Assembly (NCBI GenBank): GCA_009691765.1
Contig: SIAO01000001.1
Location: 186,001 to 250,000, forward strand
Source of the DNA: Planctomycetota bacterium
GTDB lineage: Bacteria; Planctomycetota; GCA-002687715
DNA: 64,000 nucleotides
Reading direction: 5' to 3'
The notes beneath the pieces were generated by a model that was not told the origin of the DNA, ran no database searches, and saw nothing but the letters and a program-made list of their open reading frames with translations. Position numbers and translations under genes: made by a program. Below, piece after piece: positions 54,225-63,309 of the stretch (the stretch's first letter is position 1; the number at the start of each line of letters is the position of its first letter).

Positions 54225-55649
54225 TCAGCCGCGCTTGCGTTCTTCGAGGTCCAACAACCGCAATTGCTGTTCACAGAGGTCTGGAAACTTGTCGTGCGCC
54301 CGCAAGACCGCTGCACGTGCGTCGTTGTCCCCGATCGCGCCGAGAATGCCAATGAGGAAAGCTGCGCGCGCGCTGTCGTCAGCAGCAGAGAGCTGTTGCG
54401 CCACCAAAGGTAGGAGCATTGCACCAGAAATGCGACACACGGGAGCCATTTGTCCGGGATGAGACAACGTGCTGTTCAACAGCGCTTCGAGAGTGCCTGC
54501 TGGAGCAGTTGTCGCTCGCATGGCGAGTCCGCTGACGACTGCTTCAGCGTCACCGGGCCGTTGCTGCTCGACAATCTTCTGCACATGCGCGAGGTCGGCA
54601 TCGGTCCCTGCCGCGGCAAGCACTTGGAGAGACTGCAAGCGCTCACGGCTCGCGGGCTTTGAGTCTGCCAAGCTCGTACGAGCCGCGGCAATCGTCTCTG
54701 CATCACCCAAGAGTGCGAGGCTGGTGAGAACCATGCCATCCAAGTTGGCAGGGATCTCGCTGCGAAACCTGCGCAGGCGCGGAATGTAGGCCGACAAGTG
54801 CAAATCAAGGATTGCTTCCATCGCGGCCTTCAGTTCTGGCATCAAGCGAGCATCGAGACCCTGCTCGAAAAAGCCATCCTTTGGCGCACGTCCAAGGCGC
54901 CCAAGCGCGTGCCCTGCACGCAAGCGCACCCCGAGTTCTTCGTCTGCAAGCAGTTGCTCTAATCGAGGTTGAAAAGCCAGCAATCCAAGACGACCGACGT
55001 AGTCGGCAGCTTCAGCTCGCACTGTCGCAATGCTGTCTCCAAGCGCGCGCTCCAAGACAAGTGGTGCCTCGGGCCCAGCACACGCCATCGCCGCATCCAA
55101 GACCATCAGTCTCGTCTGCGTACCTTGATCGGCGTGGCTTTGATTCAATTCGTCATAGAACGCACACAGCAGAGGCACAAATGCTGGATCGCGTTGAGTG
55201 CGAGCTACGGCCGGCCCCTTCGAGCGCACTTCGAATTCCGCGTGCTGAAACACTTCCTTGCCGGGCACCACAAACTCCGCAGTGCGCACTAGCATGAAGA
55301 TGTCAGCAAAAGCTCCGGCTTCGTATTTCGAAATCGCTGCTCGCGACGTCCACGCATCGAGCACAGCGCGACGCATGCGCTCATCTGAGCACAACAGCGC
55401 AATATCGTCTTTCATACTCCCAAGAGCATTGGCTGCACCAGAAGTGATTTGATCGAGACATTGCTGCATAGCACGCTCGCGCTCTTGATTTGTGCCGAAG
55501 GCATGAAAGGCCGGTGTGCGCCCCGTGGGCAGCAGGCGCGCGGTGACGCCGCTCGGCTCATCTGAACTGTTCCGCTGCACTACGAGCACTGCTGCGCTGA
55601 TGGCGCCGATGACCACAAACACAATCAGGAAAATGCGTGCCACGCTCAA
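54225..55649 (-). CDS. Membrane-anchored HEAT-repeat protein
   Basis: 474 residues. A single N-terminal membrane helix (5-25) without a cleavage site, a linker, then irregular HEAT-like repeats (VRAEAADYVGRLGLLAFQPRLEQLLAD, VRLRAGHALGRLGRAP, LTSLALLGDAETIAAARTSLAD, FLIGILGAIGDNDARAAVLRA). No catalytic motif. Coupled by ATGA to the following-named HEAT gene upstream in transcription (55646-56830). A protein-interaction role at the periplasmic face is inferred. Confidence 0.78.
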   Translation of the reverse strand: MSVARIFLIVFVVIGAISAAVLVVQRNSSDEPSGVTARLLPTGRTPAFHAFGTNQERERAMQQCLDQITSGAANALGSMKDDIALLCSDERMRRAVLDAWTSRAAISKYEAGAFADIFMLVRTAEFVVPGKEVFQHAEFEVRSKGPAVARTQRDPAFVPLLCAFYDELNQSHADQGTQTRLMVLDAAMACAGPEAPLVLERALGDSIATVRAEAADYVGRLGLLAFQPRLEQLLADEELGVRLRAGHALGRLGRAPKDGFFEQGLDARLMPELKAAMEAILDLHLSAYIPRLRRFRSEIPANLDGMVLTSLALLGDAETIAAARTSLADSKPASRERLQSLQVLAAAGTDADLAHVQKIVEQQRPGDAEAVVSGLAMRATTAPAGTLEALLNSTLSHPGQMAPVCRISGAMLLPLVAQQLSAADDSARAAFLIGILGAIGDNDARAAVLRAHDKFPDLCEQQLRLLDLEERKRG

Positions 55650-56830
55650 TGCCCCTTTCGCGCCAATCGAGCTGCGCGCAGTAATACCTCAGCTTCACGG
55701 AACTGTGAGCTCAACAGTCGTTGGATGAGTTGCACTCGATTGACCTCTGCCGGCAAACTACCGATCTGTGAAAGCACTCGCTCCAGAATCTGTCGTCCAC
55801 CAACGCAATCCAAGCGCGCGATGGCAGTAAGAGTTGCATCGAGGGTATCGCGCTCTGGAAGCAGCGCCACAAGTCCATCCAGCGCATCGGAGCCTCCGAG
55901 TTTGCCTATGGCTTCGATGCGCGCGTGGCGCTCCGCGCTCTCAGCAAATGCGGAGACTTGCTGGAGTTTCTCGACACTTTGTTCGCTTCCGTGTTCGCCA
56001 AGGAGCACGGCTGCCTCAGCACGCAGCGCCGTATCGGCGTGCAGCAAAAAACCCTCGAGGGCCAATCGAGATTTTCCTGCGAACCGTTCGGCGAGACTTG
56101 CAAGTGCAGGTATGCGTTCTCTTAGTGGTGCGCGGTGAATTCGCACGATGGCACGCGCCAATCCATCCCGTTCCTCCCCTTCGCGCACTGCAAGTTCAGC
56201 ACCGGCGCATGTGCCGAGCAAATTCGCAGCAATACGTTCAGCCACATGTTGGGCGAGGGCGCGATCTTCAACAGGCAGCGAACCACCAGCACGCCGCACA
56301 ATGCCAACATCCTCCCACTGAAGAAACTCGCCGCGCTTTCCAGTCAAGCGTTGGAGTTCTCGTAGAGAAGAACGCAAAGCGAACGCACAATTGCTACGCA
56401 TCCCTGTGATGGCAAGTTCGCGCAGAGCCAAGTCGCGCGCTGCTCCCGCGTCAAGGGCGGCGAGTCGCAAGGTGCTCTCCACCAAGACCGGCGCTACCAC
56501 GGCATCGTCCGCAGTGAGGTCAACCAAGTCCACGGCAGCGTAGACACTCGAGCGAGCCTCACCCTTCAGAAACAGGAGTTTGGGGAGCTCTGTGTACGCC
56601 TTACCGCGGCGACCGAGGCCACCAACGCGGATTTCAGCGACCGCCTCACCCTTGAAGGTCTGCTCCACCTTGAAGCAAGTCACCTGAACGCTGCTGGACA
56701 CAAGCCGATCGCTGATCCAGCGAGCCTGTACGACAACGTCACACTTGTCCAGAAGTGCCGTGCACAACCACGGCCGATCCTGGGCACAGGCTGCGCCCAA
56801 GAAGCAAACGATGATCAGTAGCGCCCTCAT
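55646..56830 (-). CDS. Exported HEAT-repeat protein with N-terminal beta domain
   Basis: 394 residues. Signal peptide MRALLIIVCFLGAACA with probable cleavage at ACA-QD. Residues 20-115 look like a beta-rich domain (CDVVVQARWISDRLVSSSVQVTCFKVEQTFKGE, of a kind seen in secreted metal-binding or tissue-inhibitor-like domains), and the rest is helical HEAT-like repeats (AEAAVLLGEHGSEQSVEKLQQV, ARIEAIGKLGGSDALDGLVALL). First of a two-gene unit with 54225-55649. Function unknown. Confidence 0.76.
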   Translation of the reverse strand: MRALLIIVCFLGAACAQDRPWLCTALLDKCDVVVQARWISDRLVSSSVQVTCFKVEQTFKGEAVAEIRVGGLGRRGKAYTELPKLLFLKGEARSSVYAAVDLVDLTADDAVVAPVLVESTLRLAALDAGAARDLALRELAITGMRSNCAFALRSSLRELQRLTGKRGEFLQWEDVGIVRRAGGSLPVEDRALAQHVAERIAANLLGTCAGAELAVREGEERDGLARAIVRIHRAPLRERIPALASLAERFAGKSRLALEGFLLHADTALRAEAAVLLGEHGSEQSVEKLQQVSAFAESAERHARIEAIGKLGGSDALDGLVALLPERDTLDATLTAIARLDCVGGRQILERVLSQIGSLPAEVNRVQLIQRLLSSQFREAEVLLRAARLARKGH

Positions 56831-56877
56831 GGCTGGACATTCTATGCGTCCAGCCTAGCGGTTCAGAGCATGTCGCC

Positions 56878-57060
56878 TCAACTGGCGCGAATCTGTTGAA
56901 GCAGTGCTGCCTCAAGGGCGCCGCGCTCACGGATCTTGGCGTTGTGGATCTCGATGAAGCGCTGCACTTCTTCGATAGCCCCCGTGAAGAGGTGCTCACC
57001 CTTCGAAGTCACTGCGTACATCTTCTTTCCACGGATGGAAGCTACATAAGTGATTCGCAT
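56878..57060 (-). CDS. Small conserved-looking protein
   Basis: 60 residues: MRITYVASIRGKKMYAVTSKGEHLFTGAIEEVQRFIEIHNAK in part, a beta-beta-alpha pattern with a basic N-terminus. ATG 57060 is preferred over ATG 57072 because GGAG lies 6 nt upstream of it. Coding is supported by the ribosome binding site and the regular amphipathic C-terminal helix. Family not recognised; the YAVTSKGEHLFTG motif suggests a small regulatory or nucleic-acid-binding protein. Confidence 0.6.
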   Translation of the reverse strand: MRITYVASIRGKKMYAVTSKGEHLFTGAIEEVQRFIEIHNAKIRERGALEAALLQQIRAS

Positions 57061-57270
57061 GCGGTTCTCCATGCGGCCTTGGCGTGGCCTAACAAGGAAT
57101 CTCGCAAGTATCGTGCCAATCAGGAGCGACGTGCAAGCACTACGCCTAAGTCATGCTCAGCCAGAGCGTTGGATCAAAAGCTCAAGATTCGTAAGCCTCA
57201 AGGGCATCTATCACTTTGACGATAGCGTGCACTTGGCGGTAAAGCTGGCAACCACAGCGTCAAACCGCCT

Positions 57271-57750
57271 TCACGTTCGCCGAATCAACTCGTCCAGCAA
57301 TTCACGATGGACCTCAGGCAAAAAGGTCACGCGGAGCCGTCGTCCGGTCGTAACGGCATGCGCCATTTCGACGCTGATCGTCGGCGGACCTGATTCGGAA
57401 GGCAGGCGCTCGGGCCACTCCACCAAAGCCACGGAGTCCGCCTCCATGAGTGGATCCAGAACCCCCTGCCGTAGCAGCGGATCTGTGGACTCAATTCTGT
57501 ACAGGTCGAGGTGATTCATCCTGAGCCGTCCACCTTCGTAGCAATGGTGCAAGGCGTACGTCGGCGAAGCCAGCTCTCGCGGATCAGGATGCCCCAAACC
57601 GCGCAGGACGCCGCGAGCGAAGGTGGTCTTGCCGGCTCCCAATTCACCCTGACAGTCGATTCGCGTGCCAGCGAACACATGGCGCCCAAGAATCTCGCCG
57701 ACACGCTCCGTGTCCTGCGTCTCAGCACACCACAAGTCAACGATGCACAT
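57271..57750 (-). CDS. tsaE: tRNA threonylcarbamoyladenosine ATPase TsaE
   Basis: 159 residues. P-loop CQGELGAGKTTFARGVLRGLG, ASPTYALHHCYEGG, NHLDLYRIE and LVEWPERLP are the full TsaE signature set. It drives turnover of the TsaBDE complex in t6A synthesis, downstream of the TsaC domain encoded at 9074-10165. ATG 57750 overlaps the thiL stop by 14 nt and gives the standard N-terminus. Confidence 0.95.
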   Translation of the reverse strand: MCIVDLWCAETQDTERVGEILGRHVFAGTRIDCQGELGAGKTTFARGVLRGLGHPDPRELASPTYALHHCYEGGRLRMNHLDLYRIESTDPLLRQGVLDPLMEADSVALVEWPERLPSESGPPTISVEMAHAVTTGRRLRVTFLPEVHRELLDELIRRT

Positions 57751-58627
57751 GACCCTGCTCCATAGGCTTCCAAGGCTTGCCATCACGCAACACGCAGCGC
57801 GCGTTTGCTGTGATGTGTCCGACTTGTGTCAACGCAGTTGGGAGGCTCCAAGCTCGTTGCAATTCTGTCCACGCTTCCGGGCACAGCGCAAAAAGAAGCT
57901 CGAAATCTTCTCCTTCCGTACATGCCCGAAGCACAATGTCTCCTCCACCGAGCACTGCATCCGCATGGACTGGCACCAAGTTCACATTCAATTCGTAGCC
58001 GCATGCACTGGCGTCGGCGAGCCGCTCAAGATCAAGGAGCAATCCATCGGAGATGTCGATCATTGCAGATGGGCGTGCAATATTCAGCAATGCCAACGCT
58101 TCATGGATTCGCGGCACAATTCGCAGATGGCGTCCAAGTTGTGATCCACCAAGCTGCCCCGTGACAACCAAAACATCTCCAGCATTCGCACCGGAGCGTG
58201 TGACGACTCGCTCTCCCATGGGGACGCCGAGCATCGTGACATTGACGATGATCCCGCCATCATGCGTGCTCGTGTCACCACCTAACACGGGGCAGTTCCA
58301 TGTGGCGCATGCTTCCCGCAATCCTCGCGTGATGGCTTGCGGCACTTCGTCGGCGCACCCACGAGGCAACACCAATGCAACCAGCATGCCCAGCGGCTTG
58401 GCACCCATCGCAGCGAGATCAGAGAGGTTGCGAGCAGCAGCTTTGGCACCAACCACAGCGGGATCGGTTCCTGCAAGAAAGTGCGTGCCTTCAGCAACCG
58501 AATCGGTACAAACCACGACGCGTTCGCCGGGGACATCAATGACAGCAGCATCGTCTCCAAGCGGAACCACGGCACCATTCGCAGGCTCCGTGTGGCGCAA
58601 CCAAGCGTGAAAAATGCGTTCGTCCAT
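57737..58627 (-). CDS. thiL: Thiamine-monophosphate kinase
   Basis: 296 residues. VPLGDDAAVIDVPGERVVVCTDSVAEGTHFL, AAARNLSDLAAMGAKPLGMLVAL, GGDTSTHDGG and MIDISDGLLLDLERLADAS carry the conserved metal-binding aspartates of ThiL. It makes thiamine diphosphate from thiamine monophosphate. ATG 58627 is chosen; the frame to 58918 runs into thiE and lacks similarity. Adjacent to thiE, its pathway predecessor. Confidence 0.95.
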   Translation of the reverse strand: MDERIFHAWLRHTEPANGAVVPLGDDAAVIDVPGERVVVCTDSVAEGTHFLAGTDPAVVGAKAAARNLSDLAAMGAKPLGMLVALVLPRGCADEVPQAITRGLREACATWNCPVLGGDTSTHDGGIIVNVTMLGVPMGERVVTRSGANAGDVLVVTGQLGGSQLGRHLRIVPRIHEALALLNIARPSAMIDISDGLLLDLERLADASACGYELNVNLVPVHADAVLGGGDIVLRACTEGEDFELLFALCPEAWTELQRAWSLPTALTQVGHITANARCVLRDGKPWKPMEQGHVHR

Positions 58628-58644
58628 CGCTGGATGGTAGCCAT

Positions 58645-59205
58645 TCAAACGAAGCAGCGGATGCCACCGATGCCAACGGCTCCTACCGTCTGCACACTGG
58701 CGAGGTCCTTTGGCCCGAGGCCACCGATAGCGATCACAGGAATCGTGCCAGCTTCCTCCACCGCACCCTGAAGGAGTGCCATGCCACAGCCAGAAACAAG
58801 CACACCTTGCTTGGGAGTGGAGCGCACAGGACCGAACACTATCCAATCGACCGCGAGCGCTCTGAGCAGCCGCACCCCTGACAGGTCGTGAGCTGAACCC
58901 CCTACACAGAGGCCGCACGCACGCGCAGCATGCACGCCGCTTTCACGATGCTCATCATCTGCAAGCTGGATTCCAAACACGCCCGCACGTTTGGCGATCT
59001 GCACTGACGCCGAGGCGATCACGGGGCACTTCGCCGCGCCAGCAACACGCGCGAGCATGCTCAGGAGCTCACACTCCGGCAACTGCTTTTGACGCACCCA
59101 AAGCACATCAATCGAATACTGGTTGCAACGTGAAATCAAAGCAGCGTCGCTATCCATGGCCCCACTCACAAGCATGCGGCGCCATGACTCTGCTGCGCCT
59201 ATCAT
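58645..59205 (-). CDS. thiE: Thiamine-phosphate synthase / TenI-like protein
   Basis: 186 residues, shorter than typical ThiE (about 210). TIM-barrel motifs GIQLADDEHRE, VGGSAHDLSG, WIVFGPVRSTPKQG (phosphate/thiazole loop, variant of GPIFPTxSK) and IPVIAIGGLGPKDLA are present. ThiE couples the pyrimidine and thiazole halves of thiamine; the TenI branch is an aromatase. Position beside thiL supports ThiE, the short N-terminus leaves TenI possible. Overlaps ddl by ATGA. Confidence 0.8.
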   Translation of the reverse strand: MIGAAESWRRMLVSGAMDSDAALISRCNQYSIDVLWVRQKQLPECELLSMLARVAGAAKCPVIASASVQIAKRAGVFGIQLADDEHRESGVHAARACGLCVGGSAHDLSGVRLLRALAVDWIVFGPVRSTPKQGVLVSGCGMALLQGAVEEAGTIPVIAIGGLGPKDLASVQTVGAVGIGGIRCFV

Positions 59206-60248
59206 GACTGGCGAGCAACTCGCGCGCGCAGGCCATCCTGCACCAAGGCGTCCATCAACTGCGCCATGCTGAGGCCAATCACGGCAGCAGAGCGCGGCAC
59301 CAAGGACTCCGCCGTCATGCCTGGCAAGGTGTTGATTTCCAATACCGCTAGCGTGCCGTCTTCGGCTTGCATGATGTCGGTGCGTGTGACGCCGCGAGCT
59401 CCGATGATGCGGTGCAGCATCAGAGCAGCGGTAGCCATAGCTTCAGCGGTCACGGCATCCACACGCGCAGGGCATGTCTCTTCAGCGCCGCCAGGCGTGT
59501 ACTTGCTGGCCAAATCGAAAAACTTTCCGAGTTTAGGCACAATGTCGATCACTGGCAGCGCGCGCGCCTCGGGCCCGAAGCCAATGACGGGAACACTGAA
59601 CTCCCGGCCGCGCACACAGTCCTCGACGAGGATTTGTGATTCTGCGCGAAGCGCAACAAGCGCAGCGAGCACGCTCGCCTTGTCTTCGCAAACGAAAACG
59701 CCCACGGAACTGCCGAGCGCATTGGCTTTCGCAACCAAAGGCAAACCATGGCGCGCCACGAGTTGCTCAACAACTTCTGAACCGACGCCGCCGGGAACGA
59801 CACTCCAACGCGGCGTTGGAATCCCCGCACTCCGCATGACGTGCTTCGAGAGAACTTTGTCCAGCGCCACGGCGCTCGCGGCCACGCCACAACCTGTGTA
59901 TGCCAAACCACAGGTTTCAAGGAACCCCTGCAGCGCACCGTCCTCACCCCCACGGCCATGAAGCCCCATGGCCACACATTCCACACCGCGCTCTTTCCAG
60001 CGCTCGACAGCGCCCAGAGCTGAACCACTCCAGATCGCCTCACCCCACGAGTGTTCGACTCGTTGCGGGCGCTGCGAGCACACCGAAGGCAATTCGTGCC
60101 AACGGCAATCGAACGCGATCACCATCTCGATGACGCAATATCCGTTGGCTTCAAGTCCGGCGCGCATCGTGGACGCAGTGCGCAACGAGATTTCATGCTC
60201 AGAGGCATGTCCACCCGACAGCAAACCAACAGTAGAGCCCCGCGTCAT
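59202..60248 (-). CDS. ddl: D-alanine--D-alanine ligase
   Basis: 348 residues. Start motif VGLLSGGHASEHEISLRTA, GLHGRGGEDGALQGFLE, ATP-grasp core AKANALGSSVGVFV, EDCVRGREFSVPVIG and VLEINTLPGMTAESLVPRSAA are canonical. Makes the D-Ala-D-Ala end of peptidoglycan precursors, so this lineage should have a peptidoglycan wall. ATG 60248 is preferred: GGAG lies 6 nt upstream; ATG 60254 and TTG 60260 are alternatives. Confidence 0.96.
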   Translation of the reverse strand: MTRGSTVGLLSGGHASEHEISLRTASTMRAGLEANGYCVIEMVIAFDCRWHELPSVCSQRPQRVEHSWGEAIWSGSALGAVERWKERGVECVAMGLHGRGGEDGALQGFLETCGLAYTGCGVAASAVALDKVLSKHVMRSAGIPTPRWSVVPGGVGSEVVEQLVARHGLPLVAKANALGSSVGVFVCEDKASVLAALVALRAESQILVEDCVRGREFSVPVIGFGPEARALPVIDIVPKLGKFFDLASKYTPGGAEETCPARVDAVTAEAMATAALMLHRIIGARGVTRTDIMQAEDGTLAVLEINTLPGMTAESLVPRSAAVIGLSMAQLMDALVQDGLRARVARQS

Positions 60249-60294
60249 CACCATCTCCAAGGGCCATCATCGCGCCCGCCGCGAGTCTACTGCT

Positions 60295-61674
60295 TCACAG
60301 CAAGATGTCTTGACCTGAAGGGAAAACGTGGTCGCGATAGCGCTCAAGATCTTCGGGACCGAGCGCCGTGCGAGGCGAGATTTCAATCGACAACGCAAGG
60401 CTGCCATCAGGGTTGCGCGGAATTCGCGCTCCTACGCGCTCCAACCAAGCGGCATGAAGTTCCATGCTGTCACGCCTGCAAGTCTCCACCGAATCTGCTC
60501 CGCTGCGGTTCTTGACTGGCGAGAATTCGGCGCTGCGCTCGACTTCCATGACGAAAGTGCCCTGCGCCAAAGGCAACGCATCAAAGATGAACAGCTCAAA
60601 CTTCGTGCCAACACGTGTCATCGGCCCGGTTGTCGGGTCGAAGCACGCAATCTCTTTACGTGCTAGGTGCCAAGGCAGTTGCAGCGAGCCAGAAGCTATC
60701 CGCTCAACAAAACCACAGTCGAGAACATGAACCGCGATGTTTCCGGCTCGAAAACGCAGTTGGCCGCTTTCGTCACGAGAATCACGCAGGGCGGCGGGTA
60801 AATCCGAGTATTCGATAACGCCAGCAGCACCATTAATGCGCGCCAACACACCGACCTTCTCCTCGGCATTGCGTTTGGGAACGACCTTTGAGGAAAACTC
60901 ACTGTGTTCACTCAAATGCCACCCGAGCAACACAGGGTCGCACATGTCCACCAGAGGGTTATCAACCTGAAAGTAGAAGATGTGTTCTACGCCACGCTTG
61001 CGCAGTTCTTGGAACGCACCGCTGGAGGTGAGTGCCCGCAAAGACCCGCCATGTCCATCAGGGCTGCGAAACAAACTAGTTGCAGTCCGCAGCAAGAGTT
61101 GGCCATCGTCGTCGAGCGCGGGCAGTGTGCCTTGCTGGAAAAAGAAAATGTTTGCGGGGTTCAGTCCGAAATGCGCGTGTTCACGAAAAAAGGCCTGAGT
61201 TTCCGCGTCATTCTCTGGGCTCGTCATGACGCACCAAGGAATGGCGCGACCGGCCTTGATCCCACAGTGCAACAGCTTCTCTGCGAACACTTGAAACAAG
61301 CTCGCGCCGCTGATGGCTCCGACCGGAAACTGTCCCTTAGGGCCTGAAGCGCCCAGCCTCGATCCTTGGCCGCCCGCAACCACGAATGCCGCTACCTTGC
61401 CTTCCGCCAACAAGCGCTCGCCGAGGAGGCGCGCTGCTGCGTCCTTCGCTGCATCTTCACCTCGGCGTACTTGAGGCAGCGGTTCCAATTGATCCGACGC
61501 GACTGTACTTCTGCAACGCAACGCACTCTGCAGTTGCACCAGGAGTTCTGAATCTATGGAAGCTACATCGCGTAACAGCTCACGTGCATCAGCCGCGTTG
61601 AGAGTTAGGGCGTACGCTGCGAGACGGTTTTGCCCAAGTCCTGCAAGAAGCTCGGCAGTCCTTACGCTGTCCAT
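60295..61674 (-). CDS. Eukaryote-type UDP-sugar pyrophosphorylase (UAP1/UDPGP family)
   Basis: 459 residues. AFVVAGGQGSRLGASGPKGQFPVG is the UDPGP/UAP nucleotide loop, followed by PWCVMTSPENDAETQAFFREHAHFGL, IFFFQQGTLPALDDDGQLLL, FQVDNPLVDMCDPVLLGWH and KRNAEEKVGVLARINGAAGVIEYSDL. This matches eukaryotic UDP-N-acetylglucosamine pyrophosphorylases and not bacterial GlmU. It probably makes UDP-GlcNAc or UDP-GalNAc from UTP for envelope polymers. It lies between ddl and fabF, 6 nt upstream of the fabF stop, among wall and lipid genes. Confidence 0.88.
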   Translation of the reverse strand: MDSVRTAELLAGLGQNRLAAYALTLNAADARELLRDVASIDSELLVQLQSALRCRSTVASDQLEPLPQVRRGEDAAKDAAARLLGERLLAEGKVAAFVVAGGQGSRLGASGPKGQFPVGAISGASLFQVFAEKLLHCGIKAGRAIPWCVMTSPENDAETQAFFREHAHFGLNPANIFFFQQGTLPALDDDGQLLLRTATSLFRSPDGHGGSLRALTSSGAFQELRKRGVEHIFYFQVDNPLVDMCDPVLLGWHLSEHSEFSSKVVPKRNAEEKVGVLARINGAAGVIEYSDLPAALRDSRDESGQLRFRAGNIAVHVLDCGFVERIASGSLQLPWHLARKEIACFDPTTGPMTRVGTKFELFIFDALPLAQGTFVMEVERSAEFSPVKNRSGADSVETCRRDSMELHAAWLERVGARIPRNPDGSLALSIEISPRTALGPEDLERYRDHVFPSGQDILL

Positions 61675-61680
61675 AGGCCC

Positions 61681-62919
61681 TCAATGTGCGCGGAAGGCGA
61701 GGGTGCAGTTGTGACCGCCGAAACCGAGGCTGTTCGACAGCACGCCCCGCAGACGCCGCTCTCGGGTGCCTTCCTTCACATAATCCAAGGTGCAGCCTTC
61801 GCCAGGCACTTCGTGATTGAGCGTGCGATGCACAAGCCCGCGTTCGATGGAGAGCGCGCAAACGGCAGCTTCCACAGCTCCAGATGCACCCAACAAATGT
61901 CCCAACATGCTCTTGCTGCTGTTCACCCAAAGTCGATCGGCGTCGGCAGCAAACACAGCACGGATCGCAGCACTCTCATTGGGGTCGTTGATGGGCGTTG
62001 AAGTCCCGTGAGCGTTGATGTAATCGACATCGCTCGGGTTCATGTGTGCATCACGCATGGCAAGGCGCATCGAACGCTGCGCACCTTCGGCATTCTCTGC
62101 AGGTGCCGTGATGTGATGTGCATCCGCCGTCGCGCCAAACCCGGAGAATTCACAGTAGATGCGCGCTCCACGTGCCGTGGCGTGCTCAAGCGTTTCCAAC
62201 ACGAGGAAGGCAGCACCTTCGCCCATGACGAAACCGTCGCGGTCCTTGTCGAACGGGCGCGACGCGCGTTCGGGATCATCATTGCGCGTGCTCATCGCAC
62301 GCAAGGCGCAAAAGCCTCCGACGCCCAACACGCAGACGGTGGCTTCAGCGCCACCGCTCAACACCACATCGGCTTCGCCGTATTGCAGTGTGCGCAGAGC
62401 CATACCCAGACCGTGTGATGCTGAAGCGCAAGCCGAAGCCGTCACCCAGTTCGGACCTTTCAAACCCAAGGCGATACTGAGTTCGCCGCTGAGCGCATTC
62501 ATCATCAACTTCGGGATGAAGAACGGACTCATGCGCGACACGCCCTTGGTAATAACCACGCTGTGCTGCTCTTCGATGGTGGCCAGTCCGCCGATGCCCG
62601 AACCAGCGATCACACCGACGCGCTCAGGATTCAGGCGCTCGATCTCGAGGCCAGAATCACGCCATGCAGCCATGCCGGCGACCATGCCGAGTTGGGCAAA
62701 GCGGTCGAGCTTCTTGGCGCGCTGCGGACCAAGAATCTCCGCCATGTCCAATCCGCGCACTTCTCCTGCGATCCGAGTCGTGCATCCGGATGCGTCAAAG
62801 AGCGTAATGGGACCGATTCCCGACTTGCCGTTAAGCAACCCGTCAAATGTCGTTGCGGCATCGAGCCCCAAGGGGGACACGATACCGAGACCGGTCACAA
62901 CTACGGTGCGCGGAATCAT
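61681..62919 (-). CDS. fabF: 3-oxoacyl-ACP synthase II
   Basis: 412 residues. Catalytic Cys in TASACASASHGLG, His in NAHGTSTPINDPNE and HLLGASGAVEAAV, plus the KSK-region NSSKSMLGH lysine; thiolase start VVVTGLGIVSPLG. Elongates acyl-ACP in fatty-acid synthesis. ATG 62919 is chosen; the open frame to 62946 adds nine unrelated residues. Part of the fabG-acpP-fabF unit. Confidence 0.97.
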   Translation of the reverse strand: MIPRTVVVTGLGIVSPLGLDAATTFDGLLNGKSGIGPITLFDASGCTTRIAGEVRGLDMAEILGPQRAKKLDRFAQLGMVAGMAAWRDSGLEIERLNPERVGVIAGSGIGGLATIEEQHSVVITKGVSRMSPFFIPKLMMNALSGELSIALGLKGPNWVTASACASASHGLGMALRTLQYGEADVVLSGGAEATVCVLGVGGFCALRAMSTRNDDPERASRPFDKDRDGFVMGEGAAFLVLETLEHATARGARIYCEFSGFGATADAHHITAPAENAEGAQRSMRLAMRDAHMNPSDVDYINAHGTSTPINDPNESAAIRAVFAADADRLWVNSSKSMLGHLLGASGAVEAAVCALSIERGLVHRTLNHEVPGEGCTLDYVKEGTRERRLRGVLSNSLGFGGHNCTLAFRAH

Positions 62920-62965
62920 CGCGGATCCGTGAACTAAAGCGTGCAAGTCCTCGGAGCTCCCGAGG

Positions 62966-63208
62966 TCACTTGCTGCCCTTAGTTTTCAGGTAGTCCACGG
63001 CGGCGCCGACGGTCTGAATCTTTTCAGAATCCTCCTGCGGGATGGTCACTGAAAAGGCCTCCTCAAGGGCCATCACCAACTCAACCGTGTCGAGGGAGTC
63101 CGCGCCGAGGTCGTTCACGAATGACGACTTGAGGGTCACGTTCTCCTTCTTCTGGCTGAGAGTCTTGCAGACGATGTCGATCACCTTGTCTTCGAGATTA
63201 GAAGCCAT
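62966..63208 (-). CDS. acpP: Acyl carrier protein
   Basis: 80 residues. The 4'-phosphopantetheine site is Ser in GADSLDTVELVMALEE, followed by IPQEDSEKIQTVGAAVDYL, all standard. ATG 63208 follows AGGGGA by about 9 nt; the open frame to 63298 is not part of the protein. Carries growing acyl chains between FabG and FabF, whose genes flank it. Confidence 0.98.
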   Translation of the reverse strand: MASNLEDKVIDIVCKTLSQKKENVTLKSSFVNDLGADSLDTVELVMALEEAFSVTIPQEDSEKIQTVGAAVDYLKTKGSK

Positions 63209-63309
63209 CTGTCTTGTCCCCTGTGGCCATGCGCGCGGTATCCGCCCAAGCGGCACCACGCGCCCCTTTGATTTACCACGCAAACGCTGCTCATTCAATC
63301 ACTTCGGCT

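Noticed and set aside
58628-58918. N-terminal extension of thiL
   Set aside because: Trp/Arg/Cys-rich out-of-family sequence lying inside thiE.
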